NCBI RefSeq assembly: GCF_004168035.1
Contig: NZ_SDPU01000008.1
Span: 1 to 59,501, forward strand
Direction of reading: 5' to 3'
Source of the DNA: Nocardioides iriomotensis
Lineage (GTDB): Bacteria; Actinomycetota; Actinomycetes; Propionibacteriales; Nocardioidaceae
Length of the DNA stretch: 59,501 nt
This document shows, in pieces, positions 9,331-18,726 of the stretch. Position 1 is the first letter of the stretch; each line of letters begins with the position of its first letter. Under the pieces are notes generated by a model. It had not been told where the DNA came from. It saw only the letters and a program-made list of their open reading frames with translations, and ran no database searches. Made by a program: the position numbers and the translations under genes.

Positions 9331-10740
9331 CTAGCCCTCCCGGGCAGGGGTGATGTTGTGGTTGCCGTTGAAGAGGTTCTCCGGGTCCCACTGCGCCTTC
9401 AGCGCCGCCAGTCGTTCGTACTTGCCGGCGGTGAAGCCCGCGCGGACGTTCTCCTCGCTGGTCTCCGGCTCGAAGTTCAGGTAGACGCGCCCGGTGCGCA
9501 CCGACGAGACGGCATCGGTGAAGTCGCGGACCCAGGCGATCTCCCGGTCGGTGTCGGCGGCGTCCTCCCACGCCGCGATCGGGTGGGCCATGTACGGCGC
9601 GTTCCGGTCGCTGACGGCGGTGTCGTTCTCGCCGACCTGCGCGATGGCACCGCCGTGGTGGAAGATCACGCCAGCCGTCAGCGGCGAGCCGATCTCCCGG
9701 CCGTTGGCGAGGTAGCGGTCGATGACGTCGTCGGGGAGCGACGTGAGGTGCATGCCGCGGTGGTAGTTGAGCATGCCGGGCGGGTTGTTCGGGTCGAGCA
9801 GCGCCTGGAGCGCGGTGTAGGGCATCGGTTGGACGAGGTCGATGCCGCCGGCGGTGAGCTGCCGCAGCGGGCGGATCGCCTCCTCGGCGGCGGAAGGGTC
9901 GCCCAGCCACGCGACGACGAGGAGCAGCACCGGCTTGCCGACGAGCTCCGGCGGGACGAAGTCCTCCGGTGGCGCGAGCGCCGTGATCAGGGCCGCCGCG
10001 AGGTCCTCCGACGGTCGCTGCTCGATGTAGTCGCGGAAGCCGCGGGCGACGTCGCGCGCCCCGTCGCCGTCGTTGGGCACCGCGAGCAGACCGGCCAGCA
10101 TTAGGGGCCGGACCGGGTGCAGCCGGAACTCGTACGAGGTCACCACCCCGAAGTTCGCGCCGGCTCCGCGCAGTCCCCACATCAGCTCGGGGTTGGTCTC
10201 GTCGGTGACGTGCAGCATCTCCCCGCTCGCCGTGAGCAGGTCGGCGCCCACGAGGTTGTCGCAGGTCAGGCCGTGGCGGGTCGACAGCCAGCCGTACCCG
10301 CCGCCCAGGCAGAACCCGCCGACGCCGGTCGTCGTCACGCGGCCGCCGGGGGTCGCGAGGCCGAACATCTCCGCCTCCCGGTCGTACTCGCCCCACAGCA
10401 CGCCCGCGTTGCAGATGGCGGTGCCGCGCTCGGGGTCGATCTGCACGCCCTTGAGGCTGGACAGGTCGATCTGTACGCCGCCCTCCACCATGCTCACGCC
10501 GGCGACGCTGTGCCCGCCGCAGCGCACCGCCAGCGGGAGCCGCTGCTGCCGGGCGAACGCCACCGCATCGCGGATGTCCGCGGCGCCGGTGGGGCGCACG
10601 ATCAGCGCCGGCCGCCGGTCGACCATCCGGTTGTAGACCGCGCGCGCGGCGTCGTACTCCGCGTCACCGGGCCGTAGCGCCTGCCCCTTGTAGCCGTCCG
10701 GCAGACCGATCTCGGCGGCGACACTGGTTCCAATGCTCAT
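9331..10740 (-). CDS. BBE-type FAD-linked oxidoreductase
   Basis: 469 residues from ATG 10740 with GAGGAG upstream. The N-terminal FAD-binding (PCMH) domain shows AVRCGGHSVAG, in which His77 is the expected covalent flavin-attachment residue. It is followed by GGRVTTTGVGGFCLGGGYGWLS and later LRGAGANFGVVTSYEF. The C-terminus has the berberine-bridge-enzyme signature RVYLNFEPE...YERLAALKAQWDPENLFNGNHNI. Such enzymes oxidise sugars, alcohols or alkaloids with O2; the substrate is not predictable. There is no signal peptide. It is divergent from the next gene across a 175-base region. Confidence 0.85.
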   Translation of the reverse strand: MSIGTSVAAEIGLPDGYKGQALRPGDAEYDAARAVYNRMVDRRPALIVRPTGAADIRDAVAFARQQRLPLAVRCGGHSVAGVSMVEGGVQIDLSSLKGVQIDPERGTAICNAGVLWGEYDREAEMFGLATPGGRVTTTGVGGFCLGGGYGWLSTRHGLTCDNLVGADLLTASGEMLHVTDETNPELMWGLRGAGANFGVVTSYEFRLHPVRPLMLAGLLAVPNDGDGARDVARGFRDYIEQRPSEDLAAALITALAPPEDFVPPELVGKPVLLLVVAWLGDPSAAEEAIRPLRQLTAGGIDLVQPMPYTALQALLDPNNPPGMLNYHRGMHLTSLPDDVIDRYLANGREIGSPLTAGVIFHHGGAIAQVGENDTAVSDRNAPYMAHPIAAWEDAADTDREIAWVRDFTDAVSSVRTGRVYLNFEPETSEENVRAGFTAGKYERLAALKAQWDPENLFNGNHNITPAREG

Positions 10741-10915
10741 GCGGGACTCCTCGTGGGTCGATTCCCTTGCGGACTGTCCCGTGGGTGCTGGGGTCCCCGT
10801 GCAACCCGTCAAGTCAACGCCGCGGCCGCGTGGGAGGCAATGGGCCATCGACGCCATCGTGCGCGGCATCGTCGAGCCATGCGTCGCTCACGCCGTTCGG
10901 TGCCATCCTGGGCGC

Positions 10916-11584
10916 ATGACCGTGCGACCCGCCGGGGTGCGCACCGACCCTCGTGCCCGGAGCGTCGGTGTGACCGGGCTCGTCGGCACCGTCGTGCTCT
11001 TCGCGGGACTGATCGCCGGGTCACCGGGTGAGCCACCGACCGACGCCACCACGGCTGCAGCAGCCGGCTTCCTCCGCGGGCTGGACACCCCGTGGGTGCG
11101 GTCGGCCGAGGCCGCGGCCGACATCGGCATGTTCGTCCTGCTCTGGGCCATGGTGGGCATCGCCCTGCTCCTGCGCCGCGTCGAGGGCGACCTCCCGGTC
11201 CGCTCGACGATGGCCGTGCTGTCCGCGCTGCTGGTGGCCGGGTTCGTCATCCTCGACTCCAGCGAGGAGGCCGCCACCCACCGGGCGGCCGACCTCGACC
11301 AGGGGCAGCTCGCGTACGCCTACGACGTCACCACCGTCGGCTTCACCAACATCTGGCTGCCGCTCGGCGGCTTCGCGTTCGCCTGTGGCTGGCTGATGGT
11401 GGCGTCGGGCGTGCTGCCCCGGTGGCTGGGCTGGTGGGGCATCGTGGCCGGGATCGGCCTCGCGCTGGTGCAGCTCGTCTGGACGGTCCCGGTCTGGTTG
11501 GTCCCGTACGCCGCCTTCTGGGTCTGGCTGCTGACCACCTGCGTGCTGCTCGTGCGGCGGCCGCCAGGGGAGGTGGCGGAGTGA
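10916..11584 (+). CDS. Integral membrane protein of unknown function
   Basis: 222 residues from ATG 10916. About six hydrophobic helices are visible, including GVTGLVGTVVLFAGLIAG, AAADIGMFVLLWAMVGIALLL, VGFTNIWLPLGGFAFACGWLMV and WLGWWGIVAGIGLALVQLVW. The layout resembles DUF4386-like four- to six-helix proteins, but no signature is strong enough to name it. Its stop overlaps the GTG start of the dehydrogenase by 4 bases (GTGA), so the two are co-translated. Confidence 0.75.
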   Translation: MTVRPAGVRTDPRARSVGVTGLVGTVVLFAGLIAGSPGEPPTDATTAAAAGFLRGLDTPWVRSAEAAADIGMFVLLWAMVGIALLLRRVEGDLPVRSTMAVLSALLVAGFVILDSSEEAATHRAADLDQGQLAYAYDVTTVGFTNIWLPLGGFAFACGWLMVASGVLPRWLGWWGIVAGIGLALVQLVWTVPVWLVPYAAFWVWLLTTCVLLVRRPPGEVAE

Positions 11585-12729
11585 CCGATCTCGGGGTCGG
11601 GCTGGTCGGCGCCGGCCGGTTCGCGACGTTCATCGCCGAGGCCGCCGCGGACTTGCCCGGACTGGCCTGGCGGGGCGTCGCCGACCCCGACGCAGCCGCC
11701 GCGGAGGTCCTGGCGACCCGGCTCGCCGTACCGACGGTGGCGGAGTGGCGGGACCTCCTCGACGACCCGGCGGTCGACGCGGTCGTCATCGCCAGCCCGC
11801 CGGCCACCCACGCCGAGATCGTCCGTGCGGCGATCGAGTCCGGACGGCACGTCTTCTGCGAGAAGCCGCTGGCCACCGGCGCGGCCGAGGCGCTGGAGCT
11901 GGCGAGGCTGGCCGACCGGGAGCAGCGCGCGCTGGTGGTCGACCACGTGCTGCGCTACAACCCGCTGCTGCGTGCGCTCCTCCCGCTGCGCGGGTCGCTG
12001 CTCGGCCCGGTCCAGCGCTTCTGCTTCGAGAACGACGCCAGCGACGAGGACCTTCATGCCGGGCACTGGTTCTGGGACGCGTCGCGCAGCGGCGGCATCT
12101 TCGTCGAGCACGGGGTGCACTTCTTCGACGCGGCGGCGATGCTCGTCGACCGCCCGGCCACGTCGGTCCAGGCGAGTGCCGCCCGGCGTAAGGCGGACGC
12201 GCCGCCCGACCTGGTCAGCGCGACGGTGACGCACGCCCCCGACGTGCTGGCCACGCACACCCACGGCTTCAGCCACGCGCACCGGTGCGAACGCCAGCTG
12301 ATGCGGATCGACTTCGGCAACGCCGAGGTGCGGGTCGAGGGCTGGATCCCCGTCGAGGGCGTCATCGACGCGTGGACGGACGACGCCGGCGTCGCGGCCG
12401 CCGAGGCGCTGCCCGACCAGGCACCGGAGGGCCTCGTCGCGACTCCCGTGGTCACGCGCGACGCCGGCACCCCGTCGGCCCGCGGCCGGGGCCGGTCGCT
12501 GGAGGTCCCGCACCACGTCCGGGTCCAGCTCAGCCTCGGCGGCCACGCCGCCAAGATGAACGTGTACGCCGCCAGTGTGCGCGCCGCCGTCGCCGACCTC
12601 GTGCACTGCGCACGATCCGGCGACGTGCCCGTCAGCAACGGCTGGACCGCGGCGGCGGCCGTCGTCGTCGCCGAGGCGGCCACCACGGCCGCGGCCACCG
12701 GAGGGACGGTCGCCCTCTCCCCCGGTTGA
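11581..12729 (+). CDS. Gfo/Idh/MocA family NAD(P)-dependent oxidoreductase
   Basis: 382 residues from a GTG that overlaps the preceding stop. The N-terminal Rossmann fold is VGLVGAGRFATF (residues 5-16), and EKPLATG near residue 97 is the signature of the family containing the catalytic lysine. The C-terminal alpha/beta domain includes SGGIFVEHGVHFFDAAAML. Family members act on sugars, inositols or related polyols. The substrate is unknown, and the adjacent flavoprotein and membrane protein do not settle it. Confidence 0.85.
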   Translation: MTDLGVGLVGAGRFATFIAEAAADLPGLAWRGVADPDAAAAEVLATRLAVPTVAEWRDLLDDPAVDAVVIASPPATHAEIVRAAIESGRHVFCEKPLATGAAEALELARLADREQRALVVDHVLRYNPLLRALLPLRGSLLGPVQRFCFENDASDEDLHAGHWFWDASRSGGIFVEHGVHFFDAAAMLVDRPATSVQASAARRKADAPPDLVSATVTHAPDVLATHTHGFSHAHRCERQLMRIDFGNAEVRVEGWIPVEGVIDAWTDDAGVAAAEALPDQAPEGLVATPVVTRDAGTPSARGRGRSLEVPHHVRVQLSLGGHAAKMNVYAASVRAAVADLVHCARSGDVPVSNGWTAAAAVVVAEAATTAAATGGTVALSPG

Positions 12730-12768
12730 CCGATTGACCCGTCTCGTCGGCGCGCTGACGATGGAGAC

Positions 12769-14148
12769 GTGGTCGAGTTGGTGGAGGCCGACTACCTGGT
12801 GGTCGGAGCGGGGGCGGCGGGGATGGCGTTCGTGGACGCCCTGATCGACCATGCCGACGTCACCGTCGCGATGGTCGACCGCCGGCACGGCGTCGGCGGC
12901 CACTGGCTGGACGCGTACCCCTTCGTCCGGCTCCACCAGGCCTCCGCGTTCTACGGCGTGGCGTCGACGCTCCTGGGTGGCGGGCGCGTGCAGCAGGACG
13001 GTCCCGAGGCCGGCCTGCACGAGCGGGCAACGGCACCGGAGATCTGCGTCTACTACGAGCGGGTGCTGCGCGAGCGCATGCTCTCGTCAGGAAAGGTGTC
13101 GTTCCATCCGGGCTGCGACTACCTCGGCGACAACCGGTTCGCGTCGCGGCTGTCGGGCCGGAGCTACGAGGTGCGCGGCACTCCGCGCGTCGTCGACGCC
13201 CACTACCTCGCACCGGAGATCCCGGCCGAGACGCCGGCGCCGTTCGGCGTGGTCGACGGGGTGCAGGTGCTGCCCGTCAACGACCTCGTTCATCTCGATG
13301 CGGCGCCGTCCCAGTACGTGATCGTCGGCTCCGGCAAGACGGCGACCGACGCCTGCGTGTGGCTGCTCGGCCACGGCGTCGACCCCGACGCGATCTGCTG
13401 GGTGCGGTCCCGCGAGCCCTGGATGCTCAACCGTGCCGTCGTCCAGCCCGATCCCGCCGTGTTCCTCGGGATGGCCGCGGACATGATGGAGGCGGCCGCC
13501 GAGGCGGCGTCCCCGGACGACCTGTTCCTCCGCCTCGAGGACGCGGGAGTGATGCTGCGCATCGACCGCTCGGTGACCCCGACGATGGCGAAGACCCCGA
13601 CCCTCGCCCAGTGGGAGCTGGACCGGCTGCGGACCATCGAGAACGTCGTCCGGCTCGGACACGTCCGGCACGTGGAGCCCGGCAGGGTGGTCCTCGAGCA
13701 GGGCACCGTGGCCACGGCTCCGGACGCCGTGGTCGTGCACTGCGCCGCGTCCGGGCTGCAGTACCCACCGCTGGTGCCGGTCTGGGGACGCGAGGCCATC
13801 ACGCTGCAGCCGATCCGGTCCGGCTTCCCCTGCTTCGGCGCGGCTCTCGTCGGTTACGCGGAGGCCACCGTCGACGACGACGCGGAGAAGAACCGTCTCT
13901 GCCCGCCGTCGCCGTTGCCCGACACACCTCGGGACTGGGCCCGGATGCAGGTCCTGGGCGCACGGGCGGCGATGTCGTTCACGTCCGATCCCGGCATCAA
14001 GGCCTGGGCCGACGGTGTCCCGCTGAACCCGGCCCGCATCCCGCCGGACCTCGAGGTCTCCGACGAGCTGACCTCCGCGATGCAGCGCTTGGGCAAGCAC
14101 GCCGGTCCGGGCGTGGCCCGGATGGCCGAGCTCGCCGGGATGTCCTGA
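12769..14148 (+). CDS. FAD-dependent NAD(P)-binding oxidoreductase (flavin monooxygenase-like)
   Basis: 459 residues from GTG 12769 with GGAG five bases upstream; GTG 12781 is an alternative. The FAD-binding motif YLVVGAGAAGMAFVDALID is at the very N-terminus, followed by DRRHGVGGHWLDAYPFVRLHQ, the FMO/BVMO-like pattern contacting the flavin. A second Rossmann motif, YVIVGSGKTATDACVWL near residue 185, would bind NAD(P)H. The GHWLDAYPFVRLHQ region resembles proteins often annotated only as NAD(P)-binding. The substrate is unknown. It is 39 bases after the Gfo/Idh gene and likely co-transcribed. Confidence 0.75.
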   Translation: MVELVEADYLVVGAGAAGMAFVDALIDHADVTVAMVDRRHGVGGHWLDAYPFVRLHQASAFYGVASTLLGGGRVQQDGPEAGLHERATAPEICVYYERVLRERMLSSGKVSFHPGCDYLGDNRFASRLSGRSYEVRGTPRVVDAHYLAPEIPAETPAPFGVVDGVQVLPVNDLVHLDAAPSQYVIVGSGKTATDACVWLLGHGVDPDAICWVRSREPWMLNRAVVQPDPAVFLGMAADMMEAAAEAASPDDLFLRLEDAGVMLRIDRSVTPTMAKTPTLAQWELDRLRTIENVVRLGHVRHVEPGRVVLEQGTVATAPDAVVVHCAASGLQYPPLVPVWGREAITLQPIRSGFPCFGAALVGYAEATVDDDAEKNRLCPPSPLPDTPRDWARMQVLGARAAMSFTSDPGIKAWADGVPLNPARIPPDLEVSDELTSAMQRLGKHAGPGVARMAELAGMS

Positions 14149-14172
14149 CCCCTGGCCGTCTCGCCCGACGGG

Positions 14173-14364
14173 TCAGACGGACGCGATCATCGCCGCGACG
14201 GTACGGCGGCTCCGCATCGGCAGACGCAGCACCAGGGAGGCGTGCCCGCGGCAGAACCTCCGCAGGTCGCGGTCGTCCGGCGTGCGGTGGAACATCCGGA
14301 CGAACTGCTGCCGCAGCTCGTCGACGTCCTGGTCTTCCAAGTGCCTGATCCTGTCGGTGTCCAT
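14173..14364 (-). CDS. Small uncharacterised basic protein
   Basis: 63 residues from ATG 14364, with GGGAGGGTGGCAGGA directly upstream. The sequence is charged and helical (MDTDRIRHLEDQDVDELRQQ..., DDRDLRRFCRGHASL), with no membrane segment. The good ribosome site and the absence of a better frame support a real gene. Function unknown. It converges with the flavoprotein gene. Confidence 0.5.
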   Translation of the reverse strand: MDTDRIRHLEDQDVDELRQQFVRMFHRTPDDRDLRRFCRGHASLVLRLPMRSRRTVAAMIASV

Positions 14365-14510
14365 TCCTGCCACCCTCCCGAGCGTGGAACTGCGACGCCC
14401 AGGTCGGGCGCCGCAAGTCACCGACGCTAGGAGTGACCGCCGAGTAGGTGAAGCCTCGGACGCCATCTCCACCCGGGCTAGGCAGGCGCCGTGGCCCGAT
14501 GGGGCCAGGG

Positions 14511-14564
14511 GACCACCACGCGCATGGTCACCTTTGCGTAGCCGGCCCTACGCACGCGGTGGTC
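14511..14564. terminator. Long inverted repeat, probable terminator of the carnitine operon
   Basis: An inner perfect repeat TGCGTAG (14535-14541) / CTACGCA (14548-14554) sits inside outer arms GACCACCACGCG (14511-14522) and CGCGGTGGTC (14555-14564). It begins exactly at the stop codon of the SnoaL-like gene read on the minus strand. There is no clear U-tract, so it could instead be another structured element. The remaining bases of the 198-base gap 14365-14562 show nothing else. Confidence 0.45.
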
Positions 14565-14961
14565 AGACCGGCGGAGCGCTCCCGTGCCGGTGGGCGACCT
14601 TCCACTCGCCGTCCTCGCGCCGGTAGACCTGCGTCGCCCGGAGCGTGTAGGACCTCGGCACGCCGTCGACGGACGCCGAGGTGTGCTCGAGCGCGACGGT
14701 GTAGGCGACGTCACCGAGCGCCTCGGCCTCGAGCAGCTCGAGCTGGTACGACGTGCAGCTGGAGAAGCTCGCCGCGAGATGGGCGAAGAGCTCGTCGAGC
14801 TCCGCCTGGCCGGAGGCGTTCCGCCACGCCCCAAGGACCGTGACGGGGTCGTGACGTGACCAGAGGGCACGCCGCGGCGCCGCGTCGCCGTTGTGGAGCG
14901 CCGTCTCCGCCGGCGTGAGCACGGTGCGCACCCAGTTGATGAGCTCCTCGCGCTCGTCCAT
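14563..14961 (-). CDS. SnoaL/DUF4440-like nuclear transport factor 2 fold protein
   Basis: 132 residues from ATG 14961 (MDEREELINWVR). Features of the NTF2-like fold are an N-terminal helix, an ALWSRHDPVTVLGAW segment and a C-terminal strand pair YTLRATQVYRREDGEWKVAHRH, the classic SnoaL/DUF4440 ending. Such proteins are small-molecule enzymes or binding proteins with no fixed reaction. It lies 50 bases downstream of the sulfatase on the same strand and may be the last gene of the carnitine operon. A longer start at 15015 would overlap the sulfatase. Confidence 0.75.
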   Translation of the reverse strand: MDEREELINWVRTVLTPAETALHNGDAAPRRALWSRHDPVTVLGAWRNASGQAELDELFAHLAASFSSCTSYQLELLEAEALGDVAYTVALEHTSASVDGVPRSYTLRATQVYRREDGEWKVAHRHGSAPPV

Positions 14962-15011
14962 CCCCTCATGGTGCTCGGCGGGGGAACGCCGTACCTCGTC
15001 CGAACGGCCGG

Positions 15012-17315
15012 TCACTGGTGGACCCGCACCGCCTGGTCGCGCTCCTCGACGGTCCCCGGGTCCGCCACGTCGTCGAGGTCGAACCGCACCCGGTGGATGA
15101 GGCCCTCGAACCGGTTGCGCACCGGCAGGTAGTCGTCGACGACGGGCGTGCCGCGGTCCACCCCGATGTTGAACGTCTCGTCGAAGGAGAAGTAGTACGC
15201 CGTCGTCACGGGGATCCGTCCGGAGCCGACCGTTCGTCCGTCCACCTCCAGGACCACGTCAGCGCCGCTGCCCGGCGGCCCGCCGTCGTAGGAGAACCGG
15301 ACGACCAGGTCGTGCCGGCCGGGCACGAGCGGGTCGGCGCCGCGCACGACGGTCAGGTCGCGCCCCACGAAGTTGTAGGCGTAGTGGGGGACGCCGTCCA
15401 CGGTGTAGAGCGACCAGCCGCCGAAACGCCCGCCCTGCGCCGCGACCACACCGCTGGTGCCGGTGACCACCTCGAGGTCGGCCGTGATGACGTGCGAGCG
15501 GTTCTTGACGTTGGGGGCGGCCTCCTCGCTGAGCCGGCCGACGTTGGGCCCGAAGGACAGCGTCGAGCGACCCTGGTGCAGGTCGAGCCGCCCCGCCACG
15601 TCCGGGTTCTCGCGCTCGGTGACCCGGTCGTCGAGCGGGAGCACGTGGTGCTGCTCGGCCTCGCGCTCGAAGACCTCCTGCAGCTCACGCAGCCGGTCGG
15701 GCTGATGCGCGGCGAGGTCGCGCGCCTGGCTCCAATCGTCGCTGTGGTCGTAGAGCTCCCAGACGTCCTCGTCGAACGGACGCTTGGGCGTGTCCACCAT
15801 CTCCCAGGGGACGCCGTGCCGGGTCACGGCCGACCAGCCCTCGTGGTAGATCCCGCGGTTGCCGATCATCTCGAAGTACTGCGTGGTGTGCCGGTCCGGC
15901 GCCTCGGGCGCGTCGAAGCTGTAGTGCAGGCTGGTCCCCTCGATGCGCTGCTGCGGGACCCCGCCGTACGTCTCGGGCGCGGGCAACCCGGCGGCCTCGA
16001 GGATCGTCGGCAGCACGTCGATGACGTGGTGCCACTGGTGGCGGATCTCGCCGCGGGCCGCGATCCCGTTGCCCCAGCGCACGATCATCCCGTCGCGGGT
16101 GCCGCCGAGGTGGGTGACCTGCTTGGTCCACGGGTACGGCGTGTTCATCGCGAGCGCCCAGCCGACGGGGTAGATCGCGTACGTCGTCGGGTCGCCGAGC
16201 GTGTCGAGCCGGGCCGCCATGTCGGCGGTGTCGTCCTGGATCCCGTGCCCGACGAGGTGCTCCCGGAACGTCCCGCGCGGGCCGCCTTCCCCCGACGCAC
16301 CGTTGTCGCCGAGCAGGTAGAAGAACAGGGTGTCGTCGAGGACGCCCATCTCCTCGAGCGCCTCGACGAACCGTCCGACCTGGACGTCGGCGTGCTCGGC
16401 GAAGCCGGCGTAGGTCTCCATGAACCGGGCCGCGACCCGCCGCTCGGTCTCGTCGAGCTCGTCCCAGTGCGGGACGCCCTCGGCCCACGGGGCCAGCTCG
16501 GTCGACTCGGGCACGATGCCGAGCTCCTTCTGCCGGGCCAGCGTCTGCTCGCGCTGCGCGTCCCAGCCGGCGTCGAAGCGGCCGGCGTACTTGTCCCGCC
16601 ACTCCGGGGCGACGTGGAAGGGCGCGTGCGTCGCACCGAGCGCGAGGTAGGTGAAGAACGGGCGGTCGGGCGTGATCGCCTGCTGGTTCTCGACCCAGGA
16701 GATCGCGTGGTCGACCAGGTCCGCGGAGAGGTGGTAGCCGTCCTCCGGCAGCCGGTCCGGCTCCACCGCGTAACGCCCCTGGTAGAGCTGCGGGTACCAG
16801 TGGTTCATCTCCGCGCCCATGAACCCGTAGAAGTAGTCGAAGCCCTCGCCCATCGGCCAGCGCGGGAACGGTCCGGAGGGGCTCACCTCCACCGGCGGCG
16901 TCTGGTGCCACTTGCCGACCGCCGCCGTGCAGTAGCCGTTGCCGCTGAGGATCTGCGCGATGGTGGCAGCGCTGGCCGGCCGGAAGCCGTGGTAGCCGGG
17001 CAGCGGCGTCGACATCTCGCTGGTGACGCCCATCCCCACCGAGTGGTGGTTGCGGCCGGTCATCAGCGCCTGCCGCGTCGGGGAGCAGAGAGGCGTCACG
17101 TGGAACCTGCTGTAGCGCAGCCCCTCGTCGGCCAGCCGCCGCGCGGTGGGCATCTCGCACGGCCCGCCGTACGCCGAGGACGCGCCGAACCCCATGTCGT
17201 CGACGAGCACGACGACGACGTTCGGGGCGCCGTCCCCGGCGTGGACCGGACGGATCGGGCGGGTCGTGGTGTCGACGTCCAGCGGCAGCCGGGTGCGGTC
17301 GGCCTCGTCTGTCAC
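15012..17315 (-). CDS. Arylsulfatase (AtsA-like, type I formylglycine sulfatase)
   Basis: 767 residues from GTG 17315 with a GGAGGAG site. The alkaline-phosphatase fold opens with NVVVVLVDDMGFG (Asp39-Asp40 for Ca). The activation motif LCSPTRQALMTGRN follows, where Cys77 is the formylglycine precursor. GDNGASGEGGPRGTF near residue 335 supplies further metal ligands. The 200-residue C-terminal beta domain is typical of mycobacterial AtsA-type enzymes. No signal peptide is seen, so it appears cytosolic. Its start overlaps the thioesterase stop by 4 bases, tying it firmly to the carnitine-degradation genes. The physiological sulfate ester is unknown. Confidence 0.88.
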   Translation of the reverse strand: MTDEADRTRLPLDVDTTTRPIRPVHAGDGAPNVVVVLVDDMGFGASSAYGGPCEMPTARRLADEGLRYSRFHVTPLCSPTRQALMTGRNHHSVGMGVTSEMSTPLPGYHGFRPASAATIAQILSGNGYCTAAVGKWHQTPPVEVSPSGPFPRWPMGEGFDYFYGFMGAEMNHWYPQLYQGRYAVEPDRLPEDGYHLSADLVDHAISWVENQQAITPDRPFFTYLALGATHAPFHVAPEWRDKYAGRFDAGWDAQREQTLARQKELGIVPESTELAPWAEGVPHWDELDETERRVAARFMETYAGFAEHADVQVGRFVEALEEMGVLDDTLFFYLLGDNGASGEGGPRGTFREHLVGHGIQDDTADMAARLDTLGDPTTYAIYPVGWALAMNTPYPWTKQVTHLGGTRDGMIVRWGNGIAARGEIRHQWHHVIDVLPTILEAAGLPAPETYGGVPQQRIEGTSLHYSFDAPEAPDRHTTQYFEMIGNRGIYHEGWSAVTRHGVPWEMVDTPKRPFDEDVWELYDHSDDWSQARDLAAHQPDRLRELQEVFEREAEQHHVLPLDDRVTERENPDVAGRLDLHQGRSTLSFGPNVGRLSEEAAPNVKNRSHVITADLEVVTGTSGVVAAQGGRFGGWSLYTVDGVPHYAYNFVGRDLTVVRGADPLVPGRHDLVVRFSYDGGPPGSGADVVLEVDGRTVGSGRIPVTTAYYFSFDETFNIGVDRGTPVVDDYLPVRNRFEGLIHRVRFDLDDVADPGTVEERDQAVRVHQ

Positions 17316-17788
17316 GGTCGGGCTCCTCCTTCGGGGACGGGCTTCGGGGCGAGCTGGATCCGGCCGCCGGCGTGCGGGGGCGGGGCCACGCAGGCGTCCC
17401 GCGCCCGGGCCGCGACATCGGCGGGGAACGGCGCAGAAGCACCGCCGCGCACGTGCACGCCGAGCACCTCCTCGGTGGCGCGGAGCCGGCCGTCCACCCA
17501 GAGCTCGTGCCAGATCCACAGCAGCTTGGCCGTGGCGCCGATGACCGACGAGCGGACCTCGAGATCGCTGCCCGCGGGGACCTCCTCGAGGTAGCGGACG
17601 TGCGCCTCGACGGTGTACAGCGAGGCGTCGTTGGCCGACCGGTAGTCCGGTCCCAGGCCGACGGCGTCCATCACCGCGTCGGTCGCGTGCCCGAGCGCGA
17701 GCACGTAGTAGGCCTCCGACAGGTGGCCGTTGTAGTCGATCCAGGCGTCCTGGACGGGCTCGCGCCAGACGACCGGGGCGGCGGTCAC
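17312..17788 (-). CDS. cdhB: Betainyl-CoA thioesterase-like hot-dog protein (CdhB-like)
   Basis: 158 residues from GTG 17788. The 4HBT hot-dog signature is QDAWIDYNGHLSEAYYVLAL (residues 12-31), followed by TVEAHVRYLEEVPAGSDLEV. This arrangement matches CdhB, which hydrolyses betainyl-CoA to glycine betaine and CoA in carnitine degradation. The assignment rests on family pattern plus context: it overlaps the CdhA gene upstream and the sulfatase gene downstream by 4 bases each. A generic acyl-CoA thioesterase remains possible, but the neighbourhood makes CdhB the best reading. Confidence 0.75.
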   Translation of the reverse strand: MTAAPVVWREPVQDAWIDYNGHLSEAYYVLALGHATDAVMDAVGLGPDYRSANDASLYTVEAHVRYLEEVPAGSDLEVRSSVIGATAKLLWIWHELWVDGRLRATEEVLGVHVRGGASAPFPADVAARARDACVAPPPHAGGRIQLAPKPVPEGGARP

Positions 17789-18726
17789 GCGCGGCCCAGC
17801 GCGCGCAGCACCGCGATCACGCCGCGGTCCCGCTCCGCGACGAGGTCGTCGATGGTCCGCGACCCGGCCTCGCGCTCGCAGCCCTCGACCACGGCGTCGC
17901 GGAGCTCGGGGGTCAGCTCGGCGGCCACGAGGCGGGTCCACGGGGACTGCAGCGACGGGCCGAAGTGGTCGAGCATGTGCGCCATCCCGCCCTGCCCGCC
18001 GGCCAGGTGGAAGGTGAGCATCGGACCCTGGACCGGCCAGCGCAGCCCGGGACCGTCGGTGATGGAGAGGTCGATCTGCTCGACCGTGGCCTCACCGGCC
18101 GCCACCATGTGCAGGGCCTCGCGCCAGAGCGCCTCCTGCAGCCGGTTGGCGATGAACCCGGGCACCTCGTGGTCCATGGTGATGACCGACTTGCCGGCGT
18201 GCCGGTAGAAGTCCGAGGCCCACGCGACCGCGTCGGGCGAGGTGGCCCTCCCACCGACCACCTCCACGAGGGGGATCAGGTACGGCGGGTTGAACGGGTG
18301 GCCGACGACGGTGCGTTCCGGGTGGGCGCACCTGTCCTGCATCTCGCTCATGGCGAAGCCCGACGTCGAGGACGAGATCACGACGTCGGCCGGGGTGGCG
18401 GCGTCGATCTCGGCCAGGAGGGTGCGCTTGAGGTCGATGACCTCGGGAGCGCTCTCCTGGACGAAGTCGGCCTGCGCGCAGGCCGCGGCCAGGCCGGGCT
18501 CGACCTCGAGGTTGTCGATGCTCGCGCCCTCGGCCAGACCCAGGTCCGTCAGCGCGGGCCAGGCCTGCTGCACGAGGTGCCGCAGCCGCGGCGCCCCGTC
18601 GGCGGCCGGGTCCCAGGCGACGACCCGGTAGCCCCGCGCCAGGAAGTAGGCGGCCCAGCCACCGCCGATGGTCCCGGCACCGATGCAGGCGACGGTGCGG
18701 ACGTCCGCGGGCGCGGGGCGGCTCAT
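17785..18726 (-). CDS. cdhA: L-carnitine 3-dehydrogenase-like (3-hydroxyacyl-CoA dehydrogenase family, CdhA-like)
   Basis: 313 residues from ATG 18726 (MSRPAPADV). The Rossmann motif [20 protein letters not shown] begins at residue 14. [13 protein letters not shown] and [20 protein letters not shown] carry the catalytic Ser/His/Asn region of 3-hydroxyacyl-CoA dehydrogenases, and the C-terminal all-helical domain completes the fold. Short enzymes of this type next to a BKACE and a hot-dog thioesterase are L-carnitine dehydrogenases, which oxidise carnitine to 3-dehydrocarnitine with NAD+. It overlaps both neighbours by 4 bases. Confidence 0.8.
   Translation of the reverse strand: MSRPAPADVRTVACIGAGTIGGGWAAYFLARGYRVVAWDPAADGAPRLRHLVQQAWPALTDLGLAEGASIDNLEVEPGLAAACAQADFVQESAPEVIDLKRTLLAEIDAATPADVVISSSTSGFAMSEMQDRCAHPERTVVGHPFNPPYLIPLVEVVGGRATSPDAVAWASDFYRHAGKSVITMDHEVPGFIANRLQEALWREALHMVAAGEATVEQIDLSITDGPGLRWPVQGPMLTFHLAGGQGGMAHMLDHFGPSLQSPWTRLVAAELTPELRDAVVEGCEREAGSRTIDDLVAERDRGVIAVLRALGRA

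Noticed and set aside
9221-10396. Long N-terminal extension of the secreted FlgD-like protein
   Set aside because: The extension is antisense/out-of-frame to the FAD oxidase and lacks motifs; a signal peptide starts properly at GTG 9220.
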